A DNA stretch of 64,000 nt from Perca fluviatilis (Eukaryota > Chordata > Actinopteri > Perciformes > Percidae), in NCBI RefSeq assembly GCF_010015445.1, contig NC_053121.1, forward strand, positions 25,948,434-26,012,433, in the 5' to 3' direction. Both the position numbers and the translations under genes were made by a program. Shown here one piece after another: positions 12,915-25,559 of the stretch; the first letter of the stretch is position 1; each line of letters opens with the position of its first letter. The notes beneath the pieces were generated by a model, which worked only from the letters and a program-made list of their open reading frames with translations, made no database searches and was not told the DNA's origin.

Positions 12915-14186
12915 ATATATGCCTTTGGTTACAGACAATGGGGCTCCAATACAAAAGCAAAATCACTGCATTGCCAATATTTGAAACACCAACATAAGGT
13001 GACTTTGAAAAGCTGGCATTAACTTGTTCTCTCTCTCTCTTTTTTTTTTTTTATTTAATAAACGTTTAGCCCTTGCTTACATCTAAAGGAAAATTTGAAT
13101 TCTTGTCCATTCTGCTGACATTATATCATGGGTCCCAAGCGACCACACCACAGGGCAGTCCAGTGGTTTTTGATTTACGCCATCCATCCATGCAAACAGC
13201 AATAGATTGCTGTGTGAACACTGGCAATCATGCCAATTGCTGCCATCACCATCCCTGATTATTGATGAGATTAAGATGGAAATTATGTATTCACTGGAGG
13301 AGAAAAGACAGACAGGCTCTTCTTGATTGGCTTTAAGCTGAGCAGTCATACTGCAGAGGCATCTGTCAGATGGTAGGTCACATCACCTCAGCATATTGGT
13401 TTTATCTTCCAGCGCAGATGACTGGTTATGGCGGTTCCCTAACAACAGAAGCGGAGCAGGGGTTGGGAAGGTAACTGAATGCATTAAATAGGCTTACTAA
13501 CGGGAAGATGTGGAACTGGGTAGAAGGTATTTGGCAGTGGCAGCAGGAATACATTTTGAATTATTTAGTCAAAGGCGCAGTCCTCAATATAAATGCAACA
13601 AAGGTATATTAGAGCCATCATCCTAACCTAACCTAATGTGGTTTCAGGGAAGCAAACTGCTAGGGGTATTGGATCATAAACTCACTGACCCCACAATTAC
13701 CATAACTTTGTTTTGCGAATATTGCTGAATATTTTCTCTTTTAAATACCACCAACTTATACCAAAATGATTCCATTTATTTTTCTTATTTTCGACAGGAA
13801 GTCTGTGTCAGTGTTTACACAGTTACACAACACTGGTATGTTATTTCTGAAAGTTCAGGATTCAACATTTACGGACATCAACCTTTTGACAGTGGATGTG
13901 TGAGCTTGCAACACCTGCTACCAGACTATGTGTTTGAAATGTGATTTTTTTCGGTGTGAAATGTCTTTTTTTTACCAGTTTCTTATAACTTTGTCTTAAC
14001 CTGTTGCCTAAGAATCCAGTAAAATATATACAGTTACTATACAGACATGATCCAGCAACCTCCACACCGATAAACCCTGTGATGCAAACCTAGTTTTACA
14101 CAAATTGCTGTCTGAGTGGTGCCTTTATACATGGACCTAGATTTTGCAACCCTAAACCTAAGTGCCTACTTTTGGTATCAACTCCT

Positions 14187-14534
14187 TTAAAGTTGGAGTC
14201 AGTGATTCTGGAGAAAGATTGGTGATATTTAAACTTAACACCCAAACAAATACACCCCTACCATTATTGCTCCTTTTTTTACTGTCCCTCTCACTCCCAG
14301 TGCCTTTCTATCATACATCTATGGGTTTCCCTAGTCCTGTGCACGAGCATGGACGTGGCTGCTGCTGTGTGGCTGTAATAGTGTTGAGTGGTTCAGTCCA
14401 GGCCACTTTGTTTGTTTCCCATTTATAGAGCCAGGGCTGAGCAACGGATCTTTTTTCAGCGCACGCACAGAACAAACAGCAAGCGGAGCATGAGGAGATT
14501 TTCACTGAATTAGAATCACAGACTCCACCTTTAA
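14187..14534. mobile_element. TTAA-flanked MITE, family B
   Basis: TTAA at 14187-14190 and 14531-14534 flanks TIRs AGTTGGAGTCAGTGATTCTG and, from the right end, AGGTGGAGTCTGTGATTCTA. The 348-bp unit has no coding capacity. It is probably a non-autonomous TTAA-targeting element. The 12915-14186 interval before it shows no gene or clear repeat. Confidence 0.7.
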
Positions 14535-16043
14535 CTTTCTAAAAATAGAAATGTTATGTTACCAGCTCTACAAATACCTTTAAGTCCCCTTCTCTTTAAA
14601 TTGACTTTACATATTTTGAAAAGAAAAAATATGTATAGTATGTTTCAACTATTTGTTCAAATAGATGCCTAGATAGTTTCTAAAAATGCAGGGCATGTTA
14701 CTTGTTCCACTTCTGCTTGTAGCTGCGCTGTGACCTACATGTAACTGCCTAATTTAGGAATCCGTGTCCCTTTATCACACTGATGAAGTAGATGCGGAGA
14801 GATTCATATCCCCTACATGGCGAGAAAAGGTCAGATCAATTCTCCCACCAACCATATCCGTCTTCATTTTGCAGCCACCATATAAAGACTTCATATGACA
14901 TACCATGTCTATAGAAACAACATTTTTAAATAAGGTTAAAATCATGAAGTATTTAAGCAGGAATGTGTTCAGTATTAATTTGGCTGGAGTGTCTGCATGT
15001 CTTTTGTTTTTCATCCACATGAGACAAGGAGACTCGGTACGCACGATTGCCGAGCCATAAACACAGCCCCTTTCCACCTCAGGCAATCCTTAAACTCATC
15101 AGCAGTGTAATGAGACTTTCGAGCTGGGAGATAATTTAACTGGCTGATTTTCTTGTTTTTATCCTCCCTCCCCCCCATACAGAGTAGCTGAATAAAGCGT
15201 CAGGAGCAATCCAGGACTGTGATGTATGTAGCATGACCAAGACACATCAAAACATAGATGGGGGAAAACAGAGAAATTGATTGTATTTTGCTGGAACAGT
15301 ATGAGACAATCAGGCTCTCGCATTAATCAATGTATAAAAAAAGCATGCTGGAAGGCACTTCGGCAGTGCATTCATACAAAACACAACATGTAAATAATAA
15401 AAACAAACCCATTTAATATTAATTTCACATCTCTGTCCTTAAAACAGAGTGCTTGTGGGTGCCCTGGTGGCAGGGAGAAAAACACCTCATCCACTGCAGG
15501 GAAACGACAATATTGTGCTTCTAGACTGCCTTGTTGCGGGAAGCCAGTGAGGGATCATGTTACCGATGCTGCCCTAGCCACTTCTAGTAGTTGGTCAGGG
15601 TGTCTCTGTAGAGAGGGGTGGGATCATTACGCACTCAACCATACCCATACCTGGATCAGTTGAACTAGGCCAAACATACAGTATAATACACTCCCGCACA
15701 GGATAATACTGTACATATATGGGACTACTGACAAAAATAGCACAGCTCAAACTGTACCTCACCCATAACTGCATTCAACAAAACAGTTACCATGTACTGC
15801 AACGTATATGCCTCCAATATGCACAAAAAGAATAATTGATAAAATGAAATAAATTATATTCTATCGAAACCACCACAGCCACTGAACTAACAAGGAACAA
15901 ATCCAAAAAATCCAAACTCTTTTTGCCTGGACCTGGTACGGAAACTGTGTACGTGCTTGGCTCTGGTGGGTTATTTAAAGTCATTCTGTGGATAACATGT
16001 AGTTTCATGTAGTTAAGCTATCTACGTCCAATCATTTTTTTTA
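14535..16043. other. No genes seen
   Basis: No exon-like segment, RNA gene or TIR pair is recognised. A 103-codon minus-strand ORF at 14775-15086 shows no motif and is probably chance. Confidence 0.5.
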
Positions 16044-16760
16044 AACAATTTCTTTATTGACATTTTCATAAAGGAAGTGATAACACAAGGGTATAGCAAA
16101 AAACCATGTCATCTTAACTTTTTCAACCCCCCAAACCCACCCCTACATGCACAGGAAAGGAAATAAAGACAGAGTAGCAATTGCAGTTATAGCTCAACAA
16201 CTAGTACCAATGATAATGTTGATACAAGTCAAGAAAAGAAAAAAAATTAAAAAAAATTAAAATAAACCCATGGAATTCCAGTCCAGCACGGCAAGGTCAG
16301 AAGGCACCAGTAGTAGCAGGATGAAGTGAGTTACTTTCTTGTCTATTGTAACACCAATAGAAGAGGCTGCCCAGCAGGCTGAAGCATATTATTATTAATT
16401 ACTGCCTAAAGTCCTTCCAGCAATTTACAAATAGATGAGACTTCTTTTTGAGATTAAACATAATTTTTTCTGAGGCCATATAAGAGGTATCCTCCTTCAA
16501 CCATAAGGAGACAGGAGGGGGAAGTTCACTTTTCCACATGATTGCAATGCACTTGTTTCCAGCGATCAAGGCTAGTTGATGAAGCGCGTATTTTTCCTCC
16601 TATCAGCTGGCAGAGCTGTTGTGTCCTTCTGAGAAATTTCTAAGGCAGCTCTCACCCAAGGACATCAGGCTACTCAAAAGTAAAAAGTTGTGTCTCTAAG
16701 TGGATGGTGCCCCCACGTACTTACACAAATCGCACCAAAGGTACATCTGGCCCTAATTTT
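16044..16760 (-). mobile_element. L1-clade LINE 3' end, 5'-truncated
   Basis: The minus strand encodes a degenerate ORF2 C-terminus from about 16760. It is in frame from 16572 to the TAA stop at 16401-16399. It then has a 3' UTR ending with AATAAA and an A-run near 16044-16035. The in-frame part contains IAGNKCIAIMWKSELPPPVS, then WLKEDTSYMASEKI and CWKDF. This matches the xxGNKxIAxxWK...W...YMxxEKI pattern at the C-terminus of L1/Tx1-type ORF2 proteins. Upstream, frameshifts and stops break the frame. It is a dead 5'-truncated insertion; target duplications were not resolved. Confidence 0.72.
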
Positions 16761-19059
16761 ATATATAGGCCTATCCTATACACAATCCCATACATTGGAA
16801 CATCCAAGTTTTATTGTTTTCCCAATGTCAGCAAACTCAGCGCACTGTGGATAGAGAGAAGGCTGTTGCTAGTTAAGAGTTGACTGTTTCAGGTGCTTAG
16901 TGCCATAGGGCTGACAAAAGCATTAGGGAACTAGAACTGCAAAAGACATACAGTACCGGGGTGTTTGCGCTGTTATCTTGTAGCCCAAGGCAGCTTCAAT
17001 GTGTGCTCCCATTTAGCCATTACTTAGGGGGTTTGTAGCTTGCAGCCAATCAGCCTATTGTAATAACCAACAGCTTTAGGCTTTGCTGAAAGCTATTATT
17101 GCCCTGAATGAACAGTACTACTCCATGAATATAGGTCAACAAAAATAGGTAATTTCAACCTTGTAAACCCTACTCCTTTAAACTAAGGGATGGGGGTGTA
17201 TGGCAGTACAATGGACCAAGGGAAGGGATAGATAGAATATAAACACATTCTGGAGATCTAGGCTGCATGCTTGAGAAGCACTGGTATGATTCGTTTCTGC
17301 TCTTGATTAAGTCAGCTTGAAAACATAGCCCAAGGGCTGACAGAGGAGATTATCATTGTATTCCTCAAAGAAGAAAGCTTTAAATGTGGCCATAAAATTA
17401 CTGAAGGCATTGTCATTTCCTGCTAATGGCCTGCCTGATTAGCTATGAGGCTATTGCCCATCTTCTCTTGGAACAGGTGGGCAGTATTTAGCTGGTCATC
17501 CTAGATAACAACTGGTGTAACAGAGATAACACACTCCACTGAGTACGTAGTGGGTCACCACAAGGGTTTTTTGTAGGACAGGCAATCTTAGAACAGACAT
17601 TCTTAAGACTAAACCACAAGCAAGGGTCAATCAAGCTAGAAGAGACTACGTTGTTGGGGCATATTCAAGTCCAAAGCAAACCTAACACACTGTATGAGCA
17701 TCCTCTGCCAAGGTTTTACACTCAGTGGCAAATGATCTCTGTTGGTAGAGGTAGAAGGCTTGGCAGAGAATGGCAAAAAACAAAGTTTGCTGCTGTGTCT
17801 TCAATACTACCAGATGAGTAAGGCATATCTACTGCATGTGATACAATTGTGTATCTGACAGTCAATATATGTGTAGAACATGTCTTTATATTAGAGTGAA
17901 CAGGTAAAAAAGTAGATTGACAGCTGCTGATATAGCTTGCACTGTACAGTAGTCATAAAACATGACAGCAAGACTTCTGTGAGCAAGTCAAGGCCCACAA
18001 TCAAATAAAATGCAAACAGATTTAAAGAGCATCACAATGAAAACTTTGCCTCTTGAAAATAAACAAAAAGGGGAGCAAGGCAAAGCTGGGTAAAAAGCAA
18101 CAAAATCGAGGTAGAGACCTCTCCAGGTGAAAAAAAAAATGTACAGGGGAAGCTGGAAACAATAATGGGCTGACATGAAACATAATCCCCTCTGTCTGCG
18201 ATTTTATTGGCAGCCTCCAAAGAATGGTGGCTCCCCTATTATGACTTAACACATCAAAATCGCAGCATAGCACACACAGAAAAGGCCACCTGATGATAAA
18301 CACAGCAGACACCGTCAGAGGCTTTATCTCGTGGCTGCCTGCAGCTCGACACAGGTTCAATTTAGCCCACAACAATCGATTCTGTCCCTCCTTACCTTTG
18401 CTTCAGTCAGTGGAATAAAAACAGACCTTTCTGTAAGAAGCAAGTCTCAGCTGGTATGCCATGTCAAGGCAAAGGAAAGGAAAACTAAGGACACCAATAC
18501 ACCTGAATCGTGGTTGCTAACTGGCACACATATTTTTCCTCTGCACAACATTTTAGTCATGGTAACAAGTAGTATGACATAAGTAGTCTCAATTTTGAAA
18601 TAACCAAACAAATAACCACAAATGAACAGTGGTGTGTTACTGGTGTGTCTTTAAGAGGGTCAGATGAAATTAAAATTCAGCCTGGGAATTTGTTTCATGT
18701 TGATCAACCAACCTATATTTTATTAGTATTCATATAGGTTTTGAGGTAGCAATTCTTTAATAAGGGAATAATTAACAAAAGGCCAAACCTGACAGTATAT
18801 AGAAATACAGTGAAAAGAACTGTGGACAACTGGGGCCAATACCTTACTCCATGGTGCTGATCATTTTGCTAGCTAACGTTTTCACGAACTAGTTTCTGTT
18901 GAAGATTAACTAGAGAAGCAAATTAGGGATTTCTAGCACAACTTCACCTACTTACAATGTGCATGGATATGAGAAGTCCAAAGAGGTCAAAACTCCAGAA
19001 ACACAATAAAGCGCAACTGTTAACGATTTACTGATATGTAATACATGTGTTTGTTTGTG
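16761..19059. other. No genes seen
   Basis: No coding exon or complete element is recognised. Overlapping minus-strand ORFs at 17988-18375 lack motifs. Part of the left end may be further decayed LINE sequence. Confidence 0.45.
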
Positions 19060-19370
19060 TGGCAGTAGCTCAGTCTGTAGGGAGTTGGGTTGGGAACTGG
19101 AGAGTCGCTGGTTCAAGTACCCCATACAGACCAAAGTATGGTGGTGGACTGGTAGCTGGAGAGGTGCCAGTTCACCTCATGGGCACTGCCAAGTGCCCCC
19201 AACTGCTTGGAGCGCCTTTCCATGGGCAGCTCCCTCACTCTGACATCTCTCCATTAGTGCATGTATAGGTACTGAGCATGTGTGTGTGTAATTCAGACCT
19301 GTGTGTAATACCAACACAGTGAAAACATTGGAATTTCCCATTGTGGGATTAATAAAGTATACATTATTAT
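19060..19370 (+). mobile_element. tRNA-derived SINE
   Basis: The head resembles a tRNA: A-box TAGCTCAGTCTG at 19066-19077 and B-box GGTTCAAGTACC at 19110-19121. These form an internal RNA polymerase III promoter. A tRNA-unrelated body follows, with a LINE-like tail (AATTTCCCATTGTGGGATTA, then ATAAAGTATACATTATTAT). The structure is that of a teleost tRNA-SINE that borrows LINE machinery through its tail. The head is not a functional tRNA gene because it lacks a complete cloverleaf. Target duplications were not identified. Confidence 0.8.
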
Positions 19371-21737
19371 CAAGCTCAGTTATGTTAGTGCCTACAATTA
19401 TTATGAATTGAAATTATGAATGAATAAAATTAAAGAGAGATCGAAATAAAGACTTTATTCCCTTATTTTAAAACACAATTATTATTTTTTTTCCTCAATC
19501 AGTTAATCGTTTCGTTATTGATGACACAGTGTTATACAGGTTTTACTGTAGTTTAACTAAAAGTAATATAAGCAGCTGACTCACAATTACTCAGATTAGT
19601 AGTTGATCATTCTAAACTCACAACAGTGCTGCCATATAATATTATTTGGCTTGCAGAGCACAAAGACGCATTATTTGTGTATGTTTAGATTTTTTTTACC
19701 CGGCCACAAACATACAAGGCTTTGAACAAGCTGCCATCTTGTGTGTACTTTTGTCCTAAAAAGTGACACCATGGCTGAGTCTCTCTATTTGAAGAGAGTA
19801 AAATCATTTCCTGAGCTGAAAGCAAAAGGGTTGAGCATGATATCAGATTCATTACATGGGAGGGAAAACACTCCTTTACGGCAGTGCGCAATATAGAACA
19901 CTCCTTTCATTATTAATACCCTGTCCCATTTATTTGCAATATCAACCCTCACTCAAATGAAGGTTGTCCCTCTGATCAGCATGCAGGGGACCTGGCTTCA
20001 AATCCTCAATTTCAAATGCAAATGCAGTGCAACTGATTTAAATAATATTTGAATATGGATCACACAGTGTGACTCCATATCACAGAGATGGGAAAAAAGA
20101 AGGTGGAAAATGCAAATCATCAACATGTAAGAGAAAGGTCATAGTCAGGACCTGTTAGATTTATTTTGGAAATAAAGCGCTGGCTGCTAAATTAAACTCA
20201 TTCCATAAAGCCGGAGGACAAAATTAGAGGAGATCTGCATGATTTACATCATAAAGGCAAACAAAAGCAATATGGTCTGTGCTACACAAAGGAAGCAGTT
20301 TGGCTAGTGTATACGAAACAAATGTACCTGTTTTCATTCCATGTTCCAAGATAAGAAAAACTGGTGAGGCACCAAAAGCTTTGGTTACAGTGATTCTTTG
20401 CCTCAGTTACACCAACCTCCCTCAGAACAATGAGCCACATCACTGTAAACACTTGAGAGTGATTGCACTACTGTAGGCACAATGTTTTATACATTAATTT
20501 CCAACAATATAGCTGTGATTGCTTTGAAATTCAGCAGTCTATAATTTCCTTATAATTGTCCATATAAATGTTGCAATACAGGCAGTGAATGTCTATGTAC
20601 TGCTATGTCTTTGCTCCTCTGGGGGGTATAAATCACTAGTGATGGTGGAATCCTCACACATAGTGGCATGCATTAAGTGAAAGGAGCACAGGGGAGTAGG
20701 CTCCCCTGGGCCTAGTAAAACTCCAATGAGCAGCCCTGCAGTACTCGCTTCAGGCCATGCTTTTAAATTTGTATTGATGACAGCCCATGATAAAAATGAC
20801 CCAATTTAGAATCTAAAATCAATTCTCACCCCCACTGACGTGCAGGGGTTGGTGAAAGCTGCCCAGATTCTTATGACAGCATTTGAGCCACAGACACGTT
20901 TTCTCAAACCGTGGTCAATAAAGGCAGAGAGTGTGGGAAGGAATGAAAAGAAAACTAAGGCACTTTACTGCAATGACCACCTAGTCGGTACATGATCTGG
21001 TGCCTTTCTGGCTAAACAGCAGGTATGATATGTTTCTCCATGGCATGTTGTAATTTGTGTGCATAGAACAAAGAGCATGAATAGAACTATGATTGGCAAA
21101 ATGAGAGCTTTAAACTCCATTTCTGCTCAATTAAAACAATGTCACAAGCCTAATCTATTTTTTGTTTACGCATACAACCATGACTAAAGTCTGTGAATGT
21201 CTGAAATGCATGTCTCTATTCATATCTGACAGGAAAACTACTATTATAATTGTGATTTGAAATATTTTTGGCCATTTGTTTAACCAAATCAGCTTCTGTT
21301 GCTAGCAAATAGTTGTGCAGGAGGCCATGCTCTTAAGAGAATAATACCATAAGAGGATAACACCCAGATGTGCAGCAACACCAACACATAGACACACATG
21401 CCTAATCTTTGAGATACACTTAAAGCCCATTTCTGCCTACATGAGACAAGAGCATTACGGCTTCACTTTTAAGGCAATGAAAAAGATCACACAACCTAAG
21501 AAGTGATTTAAATATGTTACTTCTCTCCTACTGTCAATAGTCAATACTTGGTCTCCAGAATAGATTTTCATTTTACCAATTTATACCTGTGTTTGAAGAA
21601 CAAAACTGCCATTTATAAAATCAGTCAAGTTGGGGTGAACTTCTTGGTGCCTTTTTTCCCCATAGGCACACTTTTGCTTGAGGGCAGTTTATTAATATAA
21701 CAGTTCTTATTGCATTTGTGTAATTGTATTAACACTG
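19371..21737. other. No genes seen
   Basis: AT-rich sequence with no recognised exon, RNA gene or paired termini. Confidence 0.45.
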
Positions 21738-21964
21738 CAGTGTTTCCTCTATGTTGATTTGACCGTGGCGGCCCCCCAAGGCAACATTTCTGCCCCCCAC
21801 GGTATCATTTTAGGTGCATTATTTACATGCTGAAGTAGTGATACTGCATTAAGATAATGTAATTAATAGTGGGTTTATTGTTATTTGCTACAGAATACTT
21901 AGTCTATATGTCAAGATCAAAGTTGGCCTATATAGTAACTCAAAAAATCCTAAAGGAAACACTG
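21738..21964 (+). mobile_element. CAGTGTTTCC-ended MITE, copy 2
   Basis: It starts CAGTGTTTCCTCTATGTTGA and ends AATCCTAAAGGAAACACTG. The ends are exchanged relative to copy 1 at 2992-3229, so the two copies are inverted to each other. Both share GACCGTGGCGGCC-type and CACGGTATCA blocks. The 227-bp unit has no ORF. Confidence 0.7.
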
Positions 21965-24682
21965 CACTGTGCTGTCTTGTTTGGCATTATCCTGTTTTGC
22001 AAGGTTATTTGTGGCACATTCTAATATAAAGAAATAAAGTTATCATTAGGTTATTATAAAAGAACATTTGGATCTTAAATGACATTATGAAATTACATTT
22101 GGACCATGACTGGGATGTGAAATAAAAAAAGAAGAAAATGTTGGTCCCTTCAAGAGTCTTTCTATTTTTTTCCAGTCTTTGGTCATTTCCATGAACCAGT
22201 CATCCCTGGATCATAAAATAACATTTCATATCCAACATCTGCTTGATTTGAAAAGAGATAATACAAGTGGTCTGTAGAGGAGAATTTGGAAGGGCACTCA
22301 TGGTAATGCTAAAATGAGTATTTAACAATAGTATGATACATCTTTGGCAAGCTAATCCTATTTTAATATAGATTTCACCACTGAGTCATCACACAAGCAC
22401 ACAAAATAAATCCTGAACAGGGTGGAAATATTGTACTGTAGATTATGCTCTTTCAGTCAGTCAATATTACAAATCCATGCATTTGTTATTGTAGAGCCAC
22501 AACAGGGCCTTATCTGTAGGGCGCAGGGATCACCTTAGAGAAAACTCAATGTCCTGCTCATTTGTACGACAATCCTCATCATAATCTTACTTATCAGAAA
22601 CACCTGACGGACAAGTTTCTCAATGAAAACAACTTTAAAGTTCCCTCATGTTTAGTAAAATGTCCTGTCAGTGACTGCTACAATTGAAGAATACTGTATG
22701 GCAGTTTTGTTGCTCAACATTTGTTATGATAGGTCAAAAGCATTGTATCTGCGGCATCTAATGTTACAAGCTTTTATCAATGCACAAAGCACACTGCAAA
22801 TCAAGCTTTGTGATATAACCTGAGTGCAGATGTCAAGCATTGTGATAATGTGCTCAGCCAATCAGTGGAGATCTAAACCACTGAGGAGTACAGTAGCACG
22901 GAACCATCAGTCTGACTGTTACAGGAAGAGTACTGCTCTGGTCTTAAAAGGTGGTGCTATAAGACGGGACAATTCCGGATGACAGCATTGCTTATACATT
23001 TAAAGTTGAAAAATCAGCCTAATTAAAATGTAAATATATCTTCTCCATTAACATTTCTGCAGGGGGAAAAAAATAGACATGACTGTAATTGATACGAGTA
23101 CCACCTGCCACCCACGAATGCTGCTAAATGAGGCAGGTGGTTAGCAGAGAAGCACTCAGTTTCTCCACGACACAGCTACACGTAATATTTTTTATGATGA
23201 TTTGCATTTAGCAATCTGAATAATACGGATCAGAGGCAGAGAAGTGGATTATGCTGTATTAGTGGTTTGAGAAGTTCATATGGTGTTTTGATATGTGCAT
23301 TGCAGTGACTCTGGGTTGTCATTGCAATCCATTGTGACTTTTGTGAATCCAATATGACTAGCTAATAACCCTTAAACGCAAGAGCTACAAACGTTTCAGG
23401 TCCACCATTCAAACCCACAGGCAGTGGGTATTTAATACTCAAAAGATTTTAAGTAGAGTATTATGTGAAATCTATAAAAAAAACTTTAAAAAAAAGGAAT
23501 TAAACATAATATTGAAATGAACAAATTGGTAAATAATCCAGGTTATAACTTGTAAAAAAAAAAGGCATATATTGTAGATGAGGAAGGAGCTAAGTACAAT
23601 TTATAGATAATATTTGTGTGTTGCTAAATAATTGTTGCCCATTGGTGGAGTCCTCTCACAACAGGGAAGCACAGAATTGCGTTTCCATCACTGCTTAGCC
23701 CAAAGCCTGAGAAGCAGGTGGTCTCTGGAGACATTCTTGAAATGAGCAAACAACCAAACCCTGGATACAGTATCTTAATGATGACATGGTAATGTGTATT
23801 TCAAAGGAAACAGCACCAGTCATGACTTTAAAAGTAAACAATTCTGCTCCCCCATGTGCCCCTGTGACACCAGGTTACATTCCCTTTACTGCAAAGGCAC
23901 AATGGCTAGCTACCCTCGGGATTTGCTTCATCTGGGTCCTGAATTCAATCACTGTATGTCATTGAACAGGACTTTACATTTGGCAGTGTTAGAACGATCT
24001 GAGTGTATATAAAATTGATGCAGGTTACCCATAAGAGCTGTTAGCTGGGCCAGTTTGTCGATTAGCTACTGATAAATTCTGTAAATACTACCATTTTTTT
24101 AATCTACAGGGGTGGATTAGTTATAGTTATGATTTAGGACAGAAATCCAGAGTTGCATTTGAAATGAATCTTCCTTGTTCAACTCAGCTCATGAAATACT
24201 CCCAGCATGGGAAATGGTCTACTGTGACAGGCTGAATTTCTAGGCTGGCAAACAGCATTATTCTCATTCCTGGTCCCATTGTCACCTCTCATTGAAATCT
24301 GCTGTCACGGAGTGGAGCCTGATGCTAAGCAGGGTTGCTGGCCTCCCTGCATGTGTCTATCTCTGTCTACATTCATATTGGCTGGCCAAAGTGGTGATGT
24401 AAGAAATCAGAAGTGGAGGGAAAGAGAGATAGACAGAAAAAAAGAGAGAGAGAATAGTTGTTTTGGTCTCACAATGAACTACTCATCCACCGTGAAGTGA
24501 GTAAAAAAAAAAAAGGAAAAATAAAAACGAAAACTCTCTAGAGCTTATCACTCATCCTGAGCTGGTGGAGCTCGACAGGTCTGTTTCCTGTTCCTAATAT
24601 TCTTCATGACAGACTGTCCATTTAAACGGCTGGCCTCGCTGATCCTGCTCCAACACTTTTAGGGTCCAGGGATGAGTATACC
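21965..24682. other. No genes seen
   Basis: AT-rich sequence. A purine-rich AGAGAG tract lies at about 24418-24453. ORFs at 23794 and 24279 have no motif. Confidence 0.45.
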
Positions 24683-25550
24683 TTAAAGGGTATTTTCGGT
24701 ATTTTTCATGTTCGCATGGATTTGTGTCTTAGTAATTAATGTGAACATGATTTTTTAAAACTAGTCCAGTATTGAACAAGAACGCTGTAACCAGGCAAAT
24801 GTGCACCACCAATGAACTAACGGTGGCTGTTTTTTGCCCCTGACTCAGATTGTTATTATAGTGTTCTGACTACATAATGGGAAGATGGAGAAGCTGTCAC
24901 TATCCTGCAATGCTTTTGTTTGAACTTACTGAATTCAGGTCAACACAGTAACTTTATAGTTAGTTTATAGTAGAGTTAATAGCATTAGTTTACCTCCGCT
25001 CTGTCTGCAGCTCTCCACACTTGGAACAGCATTTTTCTTTAGGAAAAAGTGTTTTGGTATAGGGTTTCTTCTCCTCTTTGGCAGACAGTAGTCTGATCTG
25101 GTCGCTGCAGACCCGATGGGCTGCAAGGAGCCATGTATCGAGCGGAGTGTTAAGATCCATTTGTAATGTCAGCTGTAGCACAACTAGCCTCAAGTTCAGC
25201 CTCTCCGTATTCAAAGGTAATGTCTATGAAAGCTGCGCAAACTCACATTCCTGTTCCACACTACACATCCATGGTTCTGCACCGCTGTCTTCCGACGGCA
25301 AGTCACCTAGCGAGATTTCCGACTGACAGGCTTCACCATCTTCCCATAATGTAGTTATAATGACAATCTGAGGCTGTCAGTGGCAAAAACAAGCACTTTT
25401 AGTGGACGTACATTGATGGTGCACATTTGCCCTACAGGATTACATTTCACCCAATTTCAAAGATTTTTGTTAGTCACAAAATTAAACAAACAAGTGGTGA
25501 GGAAATTCTTTTTAATTTCTAGCCCAAGTTATACTAGCGGGCAGATAAAA
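24683..25550. mobile_element. Probable foldback element, family C
   Basis: Clear inverted arms are present. GGCAAATGTGCACCACCAAT at 24794-24813 pairs with the segment at 25411-25431. The block around 24826-24894 (CTACATAATGGGAAGATGGA) pairs with about 25330-25395. The left limit may be the TTAA at 24683 followed by AGGGTATTTTCGG. The right limit is not resolved. ORFs inside (74 codons minus, 82 codons plus) have no recognisable domain. Confidence 0.55.
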
Positions 25551-25559
25551 TATTTTTAT

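Noticed and set aside
19060..19135. Possible tRNA gene with A and B boxes
   Set aside because: The cloverleaf is incomplete and the sequence continues into a SINE body and LINE-like tail.
23150..23200. Minus-strand VVEKL as a possible FH2 exon
   Set aside because: Only a few residues match, with no supporting context.
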